A program made the translations under genes and the position numbers. Shown one piece after another: positions 8,818-17,298 of a stretch of 35,972 nt of DNA (within the stretch, counting starts at the first letter, position 1; each line of letters begins with the position of its first letter). The stretch covers positions 1 through 35,972 of the forward strand of contig JANLZB010000060.1 in assembly GCA_031366005.1 (NCBI GenBank), in the 5' to 3' direction. This DNA is from JANLUX01 sp031366005. GTDB taxonomy: Bacteria; Bacteroidota; Bacteroidia; AKYH767-A; OLB10. The notes beneath the pieces were generated by a model, which did not search any database, was not told where the DNA came from, and saw only the letters and a program-made list of their open reading frames with translations.

Positions 8818-9831
8818 TTAAGAAGACAAAACTGCAAGCAATTTGGTTACTTGTTCCTGAGTTCCTAATACAAATAGTTTTGCATCAGGTTTCATCACAG
8901 TATCCGGTTCGGGATTGATAACATAATCTCCATCACCGGTTTTAAATCCAATAATATTTGCCCCAGTTTTGTTACGTATTTCTAATTCGCGAATTGTTTT
9001 TCCTTTAAGGCGATCGCTCAGGTTGCTATATAAAATTTCTTCAAGGCGGATATTAATTCTTCCTGTAATGTAATCCAAAAATTCAAGCACATCAGGTCGC
9101 GTAACTAAAGAAGCCATGTGAGTGCCTCCGATTTTATCAGGCATAATTACATTGTTTGCTCCGGCACGTTTCAATTTATTATCTGCTGAATCTTCAGAGG
9201 CGCGGCTGATAATTTTTAATTTGGGATTTAATTCGCGCGCAGTAAGCACCACAAAAACATTTTCTGCATCATTTGGCAAAGTAGTGATGAGCGCTCTTGC
9301 ATGTTTTATCCCTGCATCAATCAATACTTCATCATGGGTGGCATTGCCTTCAATAAATAACACTGCATCAGTATCGCGCATTTCTGTAATAATTCCGGCA
9401 CTGCTTTCAATAGCTACAAATTCCTGCTTATGCGATCGCAACTGTTCACATGCCTGCTTGCCATTACGCCCATAACCGCAAACTATAACATGACCTCTTA
9501 ATTGATTAATTGATTTATGCACCTTGCGAAGTTTAAGATAGCGCTGCAGTTCACCTTCCATGATATAAGAGGTAACCACCGAAACAGCATAGGCAAATAT
9601 ACCAATGCTGATGATGATAAGAATAACTACAAACCAGCGACCGGAAGTGGAAAGATCATGGATAAGACTTAAACCAACCGTGCTTAAAACAATAATGGTT
9701 TCGTAAGTTGCTTCTGCAAAACTGTAATGCTCAATGAGCATAAAGCCAAGAATGCCAAACAACAAATTAGCTGCAATGAGACCGATTGCAATATAAAGTC
9801 TTCTTAAAAAATGAAATGGCTTACGCGGCAT
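8818..9831 (-). CDS. Potassium channel/TrkA-N (RCK) domain protein with atypical filter
   Basis: A 337-residue protein with the layout of MthK-type channels: TM1 at about 12-33, pore helix at 40-50, filter region at 51-55, TM2 at 66-88. A cytoplasmic RCK/TrkA-N domain begins HVIVCGYGRNGK (114-125, nucleotide-binding GxGxxG), and a TrkA-C domain covers about 260-337. It should be an inner-membrane K+ channel gated by a nucleotide or ion bound to the RCK domain. The filter reads TVGLS instead of TVGYG or the TVGFG common in this phylum, so ion selectivity or conduction may be altered. The surrounding frame is intact, which argues against a sequencing slip. It is transcribed with the RfbD-like gene downstream. 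Confidence 0.88.
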   Translation of the reverse strand: MPRKPFHFLRRLYIAIGLIAANLLFGILGFMLIEHYSFAEATYETIIVLSTVGLSLIHDLSTSGRWFVVILIIISIGIFAYAVSVVTSYIMEGELQRYLKLRKVHKSINQLRGHVIVCGYGRNGKQACEQLRSHKQEFVAIESSAGIITEMRDTDAVLFIEGNATHDEVLIDAGIKHARALITTLPNDAENVFVVLTARELNPKLKIISRASEDSADNKLKRAGANNVIMPDKIGGTHMASLVTRPDVLEFLDYITGRINIRLEEILYSNLSDRLKGKTIRELEIRNKTGANIIGFKTGDGDYVINPEPDTVMKPDAKLFVLGTQEQVTKLLAVLSS

Positions 9832-9835
9832 TATG

Positions 9836-9843
9836 CGAAAGTA
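9836..9843 (-). promoter_or_regulatory. Putative -7 box (TACTTTCG) for the channel operon
   Basis: Read on the minus strand, TACTTTCG fits TAnnTTTG/TTCG and ends 4 bases before the channel ATG. This would give a nearly leaderless message. No convincing -33 element is seen. Confidence 0.4.
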
Positions 9844-9936
9844 GTAATCATGGAGGTTTTATGGTTTATTGAGACATATCAATTATAAAATTTTAATATT
9901 TTTTTCTATTAACATGAATTAAAATCTTTTTACTTT

Positions 9937-12405
9937 TTGACTGATTTCAGACCTTTGTCAAAACATATTTTTTCTATCATTGGAATATTGATTTACACTA
10001 TTCAGATATCCCGGCTTTTAAAATATTCCTTTACGGGAATTCTTTTATTTTTTTCGCTTACGCTGAATGCCACTCATATTGTTGGCGGAGAACTGAATTA
10101 CCGGCACATACCCGGAACTGATGATTATGAAATTTCTTTAACTGTTTATCGTGATTGTTATAACGGTATTCCTCAACTTGATAATCCTGCTTATGTGTTT
10201 ATCTATGATGCCTCAAATAACTTCTATACTTATGCTACGTTATTCGTAGATAGTATTGATACCTTACCTCCAACAATTAACTCACCGTGCTTTATTCCTC
10301 CCACTGATATTTGTTATGAGCATGGTGCATATTTTCCAACCACTGTTACTCTTCCTCCAAGCAATGCCGGCTACCAGTTACTTTACCAGCGCTGCTGCAG
10401 AAACAATACAATTCTGAATATTCAGAGTCCGGATTCAACAGGCGCAACTTTTTACGCATTTATTCCGGGCACAAGCACTTTTTCGCTAAACAGTAATCCG
10501 GTGTTTGATGCATTTCCTCCTCCGTTTGCATGCTTGGGAATTCCATTTAGTTTTCATCACAGTGCTACTGATATTGATTCTACATTTATAAATGGTACAT
10601 GGATCAAAGATTCCATTGTTTATGAATTATGCAATCCTTTTATTGGTGCAGATGCTACCAATCCACAACCAAGCCCTCCGGCACCTCCTGATCCACCACC
10701 CATTCCATTTGTCAACTGGCAATCTCCTTATTCTCTCTCAGATTTAATTGGCAGTACGCCTCCTTTTAATATTGACCCTCAAACTGGTTGGATCAATTGC
10801 ACACCCAACACGATTGGTCAGTTTGTTATTGCAGTTTGTGCACGTGAATTTCGCAATGGAATTTATTTAAGCAGCACCCGAAGAGATTTTCAATTAAACG
10901 TAGTGCCATGTCCCACACTCGTTGTTGCTGCTATTCAAAGTCCTTTGATATTATGCGGAAGCAATATGGTCACCTTTCAGAATTTCAGTATCAACGCTTC
11001 TTCTTATGACTGGAATTTTGATACAACCAGTGTAGGTGACACATCACATTTAACATCGCCTTCCTTTACCTATCCTGATACAGGAAGTTATGTTGTGCAA
11101 CTTATAGCGCATTCAAATATTAATCCTGGCTGTGCTGACACGGCAACAGGTGTAGTTCATATTTATCCTGATTTCAATCCGGTATTTAATTATAGCATTG
11201 ATACATGCACCAACACATTGAGCTTTACAGATACCGTAACTAATAACGGTTCAGGAAATATTAATTCATGGAACTGGAATTTCGGTGATGGAGGAACATC
11301 CAGTCAGCATAACCCGGTTCACCAGTTTACACAGGGAGTTCATTCAATTACACTCAACGCGACTAGTGACAAGGGATGCCAGAAAAACGTGACTCAACAA
11401 ATTACATTACCCGCGTTGCTATCAGTAACCAGTACCGTTGATGCTGTACACTGTGCAGGTGAATGCAATGGAACGGCAACTGCATTTCCGCAAAATGGAA
11501 CCGCTCCATATACTTATCAATGGAATGATCCGCTTTTGCAGACAACAGCAATGGCTGACAGTTTATGTCCCGGTAATTACGGTGTGATTGTGCGTGACAC
11601 GAATAATTGCGCTGACACACTGAACTTAACAATCACAGAACCTCCTCCACTTGCATTACAAATGGATTCAACACTTGCGTACTGCCATGGTGCGTGTATC
11701 GGTAGTGCAACTGCAACTGTGAGCGGTGGTAACGGAGGATATAATTATTTATGGAATGATTCATTACAGCAAACAACTGTACAGGCATTGCATCTTTGTC
11801 CTGGTGTTTATTCTGTTTTGATAACTGATGTGCGTGGTTGCACTATAACAGATTCAATAGAAGTTTTATACTCTGATACCTTGCCTTATGTAAATGCAAC
11901 TACTGATCATGATACACTTTATCACGGACAATCAGCGCAGCTAAATGCATTGCCTATCACCAGTTATACTTACGAATGGAATCCGACAGTGGGATTAAAT
12001 TCTTACACCATTCATTCACCCATTTCCACTCCACCAAATACAATCACCTATGTAATTTTAGTGACAGATACAAATGGATGTACCAATTCAGATTCAGTAC
12101 GCATTGTTGTGCTTGATGTTACCTGCAAAGAGCCGGAAATATTTATTCCAAATGCTTTCTCGCCAAATAACGATCAGCAAAATGATGTGATGCTGGTTAG
12201 AGGCAACACCATAGAAAAAGTTTATCTCGCATTATATGATCGCTGGGGCGAGAAATTATTTGAAACCAATGATCAGCAGCATGGATGGGACGGAACTTAC
12301 AAAGGAGAAAAAGTACCTCCGGGTGTTTATGTATATTATGTGACAGCTACGTGTTTTGACAAGCAGGAATTTTTTAAGAAAGGAAATGTTACGTTATTAA
12401 AATGA
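9937..12405 (+). CDS. Gliding-motility/T9SS type B surface adhesin with PKD and SprB repeats
   Basis: An 822-residue exported protein. A hydrophobic segment (about 31-44) ends just before ATHIVGGELNY, the conserved mature N-terminus of a large Bacteroidota surface-protein family (YEISLTVYRDCYNG follows). A proline-rich linker lies near residues 242-256. Two PKD domains (about 328-405 and 416-491; the second has WNWNFGDGG) are followed by two SprB-type repeats (about 492-645, each with CxGxCxGTA/SATA and CPG.Y.V...D..GC). The type B sorting (CHU_C) tail is at about 730-822 (FIPNAFSPNNDQQNDV, YDRWGEKLFE, WDGTYKGEKVPPGVYVY). Type B tails use a PorP/SprF partner, and one is encoded next. The start is TTG at 9937; a TTG a few codons inside is an alternative. 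Confidence 0.9.
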   Translation: MTDFRPLSKHIFSIIGILIYTIQISRLLKYSFTGILLFFSLTLNATHIVGGELNYRHIPGTDDYEISLTVYRDCYNGIPQLDNPAYVFIYDASNNFYTYATLFVDSIDTLPPTINSPCFIPPTDICYEHGAYFPTTVTLPPSNAGYQLLYQRCCRNNTILNIQSPDSTGATFYAFIPGTSTFSLNSNPVFDAFPPPFACLGIPFSFHHSATDIDSTFINGTWIKDSIVYELCNPFIGADATNPQPSPPAPPDPPPIPFVNWQSPYSLSDLIGSTPPFNIDPQTGWINCTPNTIGQFVIAVCAREFRNGIYLSSTRRDFQLNVVPCPTLVVAAIQSPLILCGSNMVTFQNFSINASSYDWNFDTTSVGDTSHLTSPSFTYPDTGSYVVQLIAHSNINPGCADTATGVVHIYPDFNPVFNYSIDTCTNTLSFTDTVTNNGSGNINSWNWNFGDGGTSSQHNPVHQFTQGVHSITLNATSDKGCQKNVTQQITLPALLSVTSTVDAVHCAGECNGTATAFPQNGTAPYTYQWNDPLLQTTAMADSLCPGNYGVIVRDTNNCADTLNLTITEPPPLALQMDSTLAYCHGACIGSATATVSGGNGGYNYLWNDSLQQTTVQALHLCPGVYSVLITDVRGCTITDSIEVLYSDTLPYVNATTDHDTLYHGQSAQLNALPITSYTYEWNPTVGLNSYTIHSPISTPPNTITYVILVTDTNGCTNSDSVRIVVLDVTCKEPEIFIPNAFSPNNDQQNDVMLVRGNTIEKVYLALYDRWGEKLFETNDQQHGWDGTYKGEKVPPGVYVYYVTATCFDKQEFFKKGNVTLLK

Positions 12406-12419
12406 GTGTACGGAAGATA

Positions 12420-12640
12420 GTTTACAGTTTTCGGTTTAGAGTTTACGGTTTTCGTTTACTGCTTACTGCTGCTGCTTTTTGTCAAAGTTGGTTAAGGTTT
12501 AAAGTTCAAATTGTAAAGCTTAAAATTAAAGGACTGCATACTGCTGCTGCTTACTGCCGCTATTTATTTCATTACCTACTTCCTTCTCCCTATTTCATTC
12601 TCACAACTTTATTCTTTCTACTTTCTACACTTTCTCACAG
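12420..12640 (+). repeat. Heptamer-phased low-complexity tract upstream of porP
   Basis: A 220-base tract with a 7-bp beat. From 12420 successive heptamers follow GTTTnnn (GTTTACA, GTTTTCG, GTTTAGA, GTTTACG). They shift to CTTACTG/CTGCTGC, then from 12497 to GTTTAAA-like words, and finally to pyrimidine words such as CTTTCTA (12614-12627, two perfect copies) up to 12640. The tract begins 15 bases after the adhesin's stop and runs to the codon for the first mature residues of PorP. It has displaced any recognisable start codon in the PorP frame. An open frame starting at 12402 (overlapping the adhesin stop as ATGA) is a by-product of this tract. Confidence 0.6.
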
Positions 12641-12700
12641 GACATCCATTTCTCACAATTTGAATACAGTCCGCTCAATCTTAATTGTGCAAACAGTGGT

Positions 12701-13591
12701 ATGTTTGATGGTGATCAGCGATTCAATGCAACACATCGCAGGCAATGGTCTTCTGTGTCAGAGCCATTCACAACTTTCACTATCAGTTATGACCGTTTGA
12801 TCAGTATTCCCTCTGAAAAAGGAAGTCATCACAATGCAGGTTTAATCATTAACAGTGATAAAGCAGGAGCTGGTGACTTCGGCACTTTGCAGGCCGCATT
12901 ATCATACAGTTATCTTTTTGCTTTAGGAAATGACTCAGTAAATTTTTTTAGTGCAGGCATTCAATTCGGATTTGTGCAACGCAGTGTAAATTTTGCTTCG
13001 CTCACTTTCGATAATCAGTTTAACGGTGATGCCTTTAATGCCAATGCTGCTACTGGAGAAAATTTATCAAGAACAACTTTTACTTATGCGGATATCAACC
13101 TTGGTCTGGGCTGGACAAGCCGTTTCGATAATGGAGCATTGAATGGAGGAATAAGCATTCAACATATTAACAAACCGAACCAGACTTTTTATGATGGAGC
13201 AAAAGAACAGTTGCCTGTGCGGTGGCAGGTAAATTTAAATCCATACTTTGAAACCGGTGCATCATTAACACTGATCCCTGCGCTTTTATACATGCATCAA
13301 AATACATTTTCGGAATTTACCGGTGGTATGGAATTTAAATTTGACCTAAGAAAAAATACAGTGCGGAATTTTGCATTTGGACTTGGAGGTTATGGCAGAT
13401 TAAAAGATGCAATTATTCCTGCTGTTGCAGTTTACTATAATAATTTAAGAGTTGGTTTGAGTTACGATATCAATACATCCTCACTGAAAAGAGCAAGCAA
13501 TAAAAAGGGCGGACCGGAAATAAGTGTACAGTATATTTTAAAAAAAATAAGAACCAAATTAAATCGCTCAACATGTTGTCCTGTTTATTGA
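12701..13591 (+). CDS. PorP/SprF family T9SS outer-membrane protein, 5' end disrupted
   Basis: Outer-membrane beta-barrel of the PorP/SprF family, which helps type B cargo to be secreted and anchored. The first in-frame ATG gives 296 residues (GDQRFNATHRRQW, ISYDRLIS, then repeated amphipathic strands with GLSYDINTSSL near the end). The conserved mature N-terminus lies upstream in the same frame: S-Q-DIHFSQFEYSPLNLN from 12635, with DIH starting at 12641. That frame is open from 12530 but has no ATG, GTG or TTG before 12701. A product made from 12701 would lack the signal peptide and first ~20 mature residues. Either an unusual start is used or the gene is a recent pseudogene. It lies between the adhesin and the TPR/OmpA-like gene, the usual context for the family. 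Confidence 0.85.
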   Translation: MFDGDQRFNATHRRQWSSVSEPFTTFTISYDRLISIPSEKGSHHNAGLIINSDKAGAGDFGTLQAALSYSYLFALGNDSVNFFSAGIQFGFVQRSVNFASLTFDNQFNGDAFNANAATGENLSRTTFTYADINLGLGWTSRFDNGALNGGISIQHINKPNQTFYDGAKEQLPVRWQVNLNPYFETGASLTLIPALLYMHQNTFSEFTGGMEFKFDLRKNTVRNFAFGLGGYGRLKDAIIPAVAVYYNNLRVGLSYDINTSSLKRASNKKGGPEISVQYILKKIRTKLNRSTCCPVY

Positions 13592-13592
13592 A

Positions 13593-13634
13593 GTTTAAAG
13601 TTTCATGTTTAAAGTTTAAAGTTTAAAGTTGAAG
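13593..13634 (+). repeat. Perfectly 7-bp-phased GTTTAAA tract
   Basis: Six consecutive heptamers: four are GTTTAAA (13593, 13607, 13614, 13621), one is GTTTCAT (13600) and the last is GTTGAAG (13628). The tract starts 2 bases after the porP stop and ends 9 bases before the preferred ATG of the next gene (13644). Confidence 0.85.
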
Positions 13635-13643
13635 AACCCAGAA

Positions 13644-15617
13644 ATGCACCGAAAAGTTTTTATTTTATTGTTTTTCATTGGAAACTTTTTAAAGCTTTCT
13701 GGTCAAACACAATCAGCCTATATTAAAGTTGGTGACAATGCATTTGCAAAGAAAGATTATGTTTCTGCCTTACAACTTTACCAGCAGGCATTGGAGTATG
13801 ATGACGATGATGCTGAACTGATTTTTAAAGTGGCAGAAACACACCGCAATCTTTTCAGTTTTGAAACCGCATCAGCATGGTATCAAAAAGCAATGGTAGC
13901 TGACCGCCAACGGGAAATTCCGGAAATATTTCTTCGTTATGCAGAGGTATTGCGTTACTCCAGGAAATTTGAAGATGCAAGAAATAATATTCAAATTTAT
14001 CATGGATTGATCAGTAATAATGATTCATTATCGCGCGTTGCAATTGCTGATAGTTTATTAATTGAACAATCAGCACAAATGGTGAAGGATAGTTTGCCAG
14101 TGAATATTTTGAATGCAGGTTCGGTTATCAATTCTGCTTATTCTGATTTTGCGCAGCACTTAACTGCTGACAGCACACTCTATTTTTCATCTATGCGTTT
14201 CCCCATCCAAACCAATCGAAGTACCGAGATCGTTTCAAAAATTATGAGCTCAACGCTTGTTGGAAATACTTTTGCGAAGCCATCCGTTTTGAGCAATGAA
14301 ATTAATCAACCGTCATTTCATAATTGCAATGCATCCATAAGTCCTGATAATAAACTGATGATTTTTTCACGATGTAATTACAATGAGACAAATGAATTGA
14401 TCTGTGCATTATATGAATCGAAATTTGCAAATGGTAAATGGCAAAATCCGATAAGATTAAATGACAGCATCAATGTAAAAGGTTTTACATCCACACAGGC
14501 ATGTATCACCACCAATTTGGCTGAAGGATATATTTTATTTTTTGTTTCCGATCGTAAAGGAGGAAAAGGCCAGCTTGATTTATGGCAATGCAAACGTGAT
14601 GCATCAGGAAATTATTCTCCACCAAAAAATCTGAATTCGGTGAACACTACAGGTAATGAAATCACCCCTACTTTCGATCATTCCAACAACACACTCTATT
14701 TCAGCTCAGATAGCCTTGGTGGTGCAGGTAATTATGATGTTTTTAAAAATGTTTTTATTAATAGTGAGCCGACTACTTCTGTAAACGTTGGTTATCCTTT
14801 AAATACAGGTTACAACGATATTTACTTTACTCCCGATCTTAAGGATAACAAACAAGGCTATCTCACTTCCAATCGTCCCGGTTCACATTCATTAAACGGC
14901 AGCTATCCGTGTTATGATATTTATTCATACAATATAACTGAACCTGTTGTTGCAAAAGAAAATACTGACAGCATCAAACCCATTGCAGTAAAAGTTGCAA
15001 CAGAAAACAGTGAAGAAATGTTGGAACCATTAACAAGCTGGCTTCCGCTTAAACTTTATTTTGATAATGATTATCCTGATCCAAGAAGCAGAAAACCCAC
15101 CACTTATTCAGCTTATGATCAACTCTACAATCAATACTTTGAGAAACTGGGAAATTACATTGAAGGATTTGCAGGGAATAATAAAAACGTAAAAGAAGAA
15201 GCGCAATCCGCTATTGAAAATTTCTTCTCTTCATCATTGCAATATAATTTCAACCGTTTAGAAACGTTTGCTGAACGGTTACTCGCTTCATTAAATAAGG
15301 GAGATACGCTGGAACTCACAATTCGCGGAACCGCAAGTCCTTTGGCTGAATCGCAGTATAACGTAATTTTGTCACACAGAAGAATCAATAGTTTGATTAA
15401 CTATTGGAAAAAGTGGAATAACGGTTTGTTAACTCAATATCTCGAATCAAAACAATTAATAATTGATGCTGATGCAGCAGGAGAAAATCTGGCTCCTTCA
15501 TCCGTAAGCGATCGTGTGGATGACAAGGCAAATTCAGTATTTAATCCGGCAGCAGCATTAGAGAGAAGAATTGAATTAACAGATATCAAAATAAAAAAGG
15601 GAAGGCAGTCACCATGA
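13644..15617 (+). CDS. TPR, PD40 beta-propeller and OmpA-like T9SS-associated protein
   Basis: A 657-residue exported protein. The preferred start is the ATG at 13644, which gives a clean signal peptide (MHRKVFILLFFIGNFLKLSGQ). A TTG five codons upstream lies inside the heptamer tract and is less likely. TPR-type helices cover about 22-115 (YIKVGDNAFAKKDYVSALQLY). A PD40/WD40-like propeller follows at about 170-430 (repeated LYFSS, MIFSR, ILFFVSDRKGGKG, YLTSNRPGSHS). The C-terminal region resembles OmpA-like peptidoglycan-binding domains (LPLKLYFDNDYPDPRSR, LELTIRGTASPLAESQYNVILSHRR). This layout recalls PorE of the T9SS, which tethers the system to peptidoglycan. Its neighbours, PorP upstream and a type B cargo overlapping its end, support a role in presenting surface proteins. 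Confidence 0.82.
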   Translation: MHRKVFILLFFIGNFLKLSGQTQSAYIKVGDNAFAKKDYVSALQLYQQALEYDDDDAELIFKVAETHRNLFSFETASAWYQKAMVADRQREIPEIFLRYAEVLRYSRKFEDARNNIQIYHGLISNNDSLSRVAIADSLLIEQSAQMVKDSLPVNILNAGSVINSAYSDFAQHLTADSTLYFSSMRFPIQTNRSTEIVSKIMSSTLVGNTFAKPSVLSNEINQPSFHNCNASISPDNKLMIFSRCNYNETNELICALYESKFANGKWQNPIRLNDSINVKGFTSTQACITTNLAEGYILFFVSDRKGGKGQLDLWQCKRDASGNYSPPKNLNSVNTTGNEITPTFDHSNNTLYFSSDSLGGAGNYDVFKNVFINSEPTTSVNVGYPLNTGYNDIYFTPDLKDNKQGYLTSNRPGSHSLNGSYPCYDIYSYNITEPVVAKENTDSIKPIAVKVATENSEEMLEPLTSWLPLKLYFDNDYPDPRSRKPTTYSAYDQLYNQYFEKLGNYIEGFAGNNKNVKEEAQSAIENFFSSSLQYNFNRLETFAERLLASLNKGDTLELTIRGTASPLAESQYNVILSHRRINSLINYWKKWNNGLLTQYLESKQLIIDADAAGENLAPSSVSDRVDDKANSVFNPAAALERRIELTDIKIKKGRQSP

Positions 15618-17272
15618 AAAAAATAATTTTTCTCAGCATTATTATCGGCTTGTTGAGTTATCATCGGTGTAATGCGCAAAATCTGGTTCCTAACCCCGGC
15701 TTTGAAAATCTTTTGTCACCAGTTACCATTGAAGGACAAATTGTGCTTGCCTCTCCGTGGTTTACTCCCGGTGGTGGCACTCCTGATCTTTTTAATTCTG
15801 TTTACGCAGGTCCGCCCGCAAATCCATGTGATGCTGTAGGAGTACCCGTAAATTTTGGAGGTTATGCACCTGCTGCTTCAGGCAACGGTTATGCAGGTAT
15901 CAGCATTGATGCTATAAATGGTTTTTATGAGTATATAGAAATTGAGTTAAGCATTGCGCTTCAGGCGGGCGAATTATATAAAGTAGAAATGGATGTGTTG
16001 CGTGCTGACAGCAGTCAATATGCATGCAACCGCTTTGGTGTTTTGCTAAGTAATAATTCGTGGGCTCAAACCGGATCTGCTTTAATAGGAGTTACTCCCC
16101 AATTTGAAAACTCTACTTTGGTGATTGATACTGCCAACTGGACACATCTCACTTTCAGTCCGGCAGTTTATCAGGCGGCAGGCGGAGAAAGCTTTATTAC
16201 CATCGGTGTGTTCAGAGCTATTGGAAATCCTCTTTTTAATTTTGATGATCAGGGAAATCAGAATCCTGGTTGCGGAAACGCCAACGGCCGTGCTTATTAT
16301 TACATTGATAATGTCATAGTAAGACCTTTGAATGAATTGGTGACTATTACAACTTCTGACACTGTGCTATGTCCCGGAGATTCCACTTTGCTTACCGCTA
16401 ATGCCAATGTACCCGTGTGGTGGAGTGATGAGTTTAATCCATCAGATACGATTAGTCATGCCTTTGATTTATCGGTAAGTCCTTTAACCACCACAACTTA
16501 TTATCTAAACGGACAAACCCTTATTGATACCATCACAATTTATGTAGTTAATCCTCCTGCTTTTGATTTAGGACCTGATACCACTTTCTGCGAAGGAGAT
16601 ACTGTTGCACTCAATGCATTTACGCCTGATGGAATTTTTTATACGTGGAGCAACGGTGACACCTCTGCGATTACCGCTGTTAGTGATACAGGTACTTATT
16701 GGGTTACGGTTAATAATTTAGGTTGTGCAGTATCAGACACCATTCGTTATCAGCCTTTACTTCCTAATCCGCCTGTTGATTTAGGCCTGGATTCCACTTA
16801 TTGTTTTTTTGATAATGACACCTTATATCTGGATGCGGGTAACAATGCCATTAGTTACAGTTGGTTTCCTTTCGGAGATACCACACAGGTGATTAAAATA
16901 CTTATCCCTGCATTTTATGAAGTGACAGTAACGCGTGTAAACGGCTGCAAACGTAGAGCAGGATTTGAAGTGCTGGAAATTTGTGAACCTAAATTTTTTG
17001 TTCCTGCTGCTTTCACACCTGATGGTGATGGCTTGAATGATATATTTCTTCCGGTAATTAATAATGTCACACAATATTCCTTGCAGGTATATACACGCGA
17101 AGGCAAATTAATTTTTTCTTCCGGCAATCCTAAGATTGGATGGGATGGCACCTTTAATGGCAAAGAAGTTCCTTCAGGAGTGTATGCCTTCCGGTTATTT
17201 TATGGTGGGTTCGATTCGGATGGTGAAAAACGAAAAGGAAGACTTTTAAATACTGTTACCTTAATCAGGTAA
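15614..17272 (+). CDS. Gliding-motility-associated C-terminal domain (T9SS type B) protein
   Basis: A 552-residue secreted protein. Its ATG overlaps the upstream stop (ATGA), implying translational coupling. A signal peptide is at 1-21 (ending RCNAQ). An N-terminal jelly-roll-like domain begins LVPNPGFE, typical of carbohydrate-binding-like modules in this phylum. Ig-like modules follow (about 235-450, with FDLGPDTTFCEGDTVALNA and VDLGLDSTYCFFDNDTLYL). The type B sorting tail is at about 456-552 (FFVPAAFTPDGDGLNDIF, YTREGKLIF, GWDGTFNGKEVPSGVYAF). It is probably exported with help from the PorP/SprF and TPR/OmpA-like proteins encoded just upstream. Ligand and function are unknown. Confidence 0.9.
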   Translation: MKKIIFLSIIIGLLSYHRCNAQNLVPNPGFENLLSPVTIEGQIVLASPWFTPGGGTPDLFNSVYAGPPANPCDAVGVPVNFGGYAPAASGNGYAGISIDAINGFYEYIEIELSIALQAGELYKVEMDVLRADSSQYACNRFGVLLSNNSWAQTGSALIGVTPQFENSTLVIDTANWTHLTFSPAVYQAAGGESFITIGVFRAIGNPLFNFDDQGNQNPGCGNANGRAYYYIDNVIVRPLNELVTITTSDTVLCPGDSTLLTANANVPVWWSDEFNPSDTISHAFDLSVSPLTTTTYYLNGQTLIDTITIYVVNPPAFDLGPDTTFCEGDTVALNAFTPDGIFYTWSNGDTSAITAVSDTGTYWVTVNNLGCAVSDTIRYQPLLPNPPVDLGLDSTYCFFDNDTLYLDAGNNAISYSWFPFGDTTQVIKILIPAFYEVTVTRVNGCKRRAGFEVLEICEPKFFVPAAFTPDGDGLNDIFLPVINNVTQYSLQVYTREGKLIFSSGNPKIGWDGTFNGKEVPSGVYAFRLFYGGFDSDGEKRKGRLLNTVTLIR

Positions 17273-17280
17273 AATCATTT

Positions 17281-17288
17281 TATCTTCG
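17281..17288 (+). promoter_or_regulatory. Putative -7 box (TATCTTCG) for the receiver-Hpt gene
   Basis: TATCTTCG followed by CA closely matches the Bacteroidota -7 element as I remember it (TATCTTTGCA type). It lies 10 bases before the ATG at 17299. The -33 region is not clear. Confidence 0.5.
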
Positions 17289-17298
17289 CAAGTAGTTA

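Noticed and set aside
12495..12515. tRNA T-loop-like GTTCAAATT
   Set aside because: No acceptor stem or anticodon arm around it; it is part of the GTTTAAA-type heptamer run.
12420..12640. CRISPR-like array
   Set aside because: Units are 7 bp without unique spacers; no cas genes nearby despite the Cas4-like nuclease at 18195.
12402..12800. Open frame of 132 codons starting at an ATGA overlap with the adhesin stop
   Set aside because: Its first 75 codons come from the low-complexity heptamer tract and the rest is a shifted frame of porP; no family resemblance. Kept only as part of the porP discussion.
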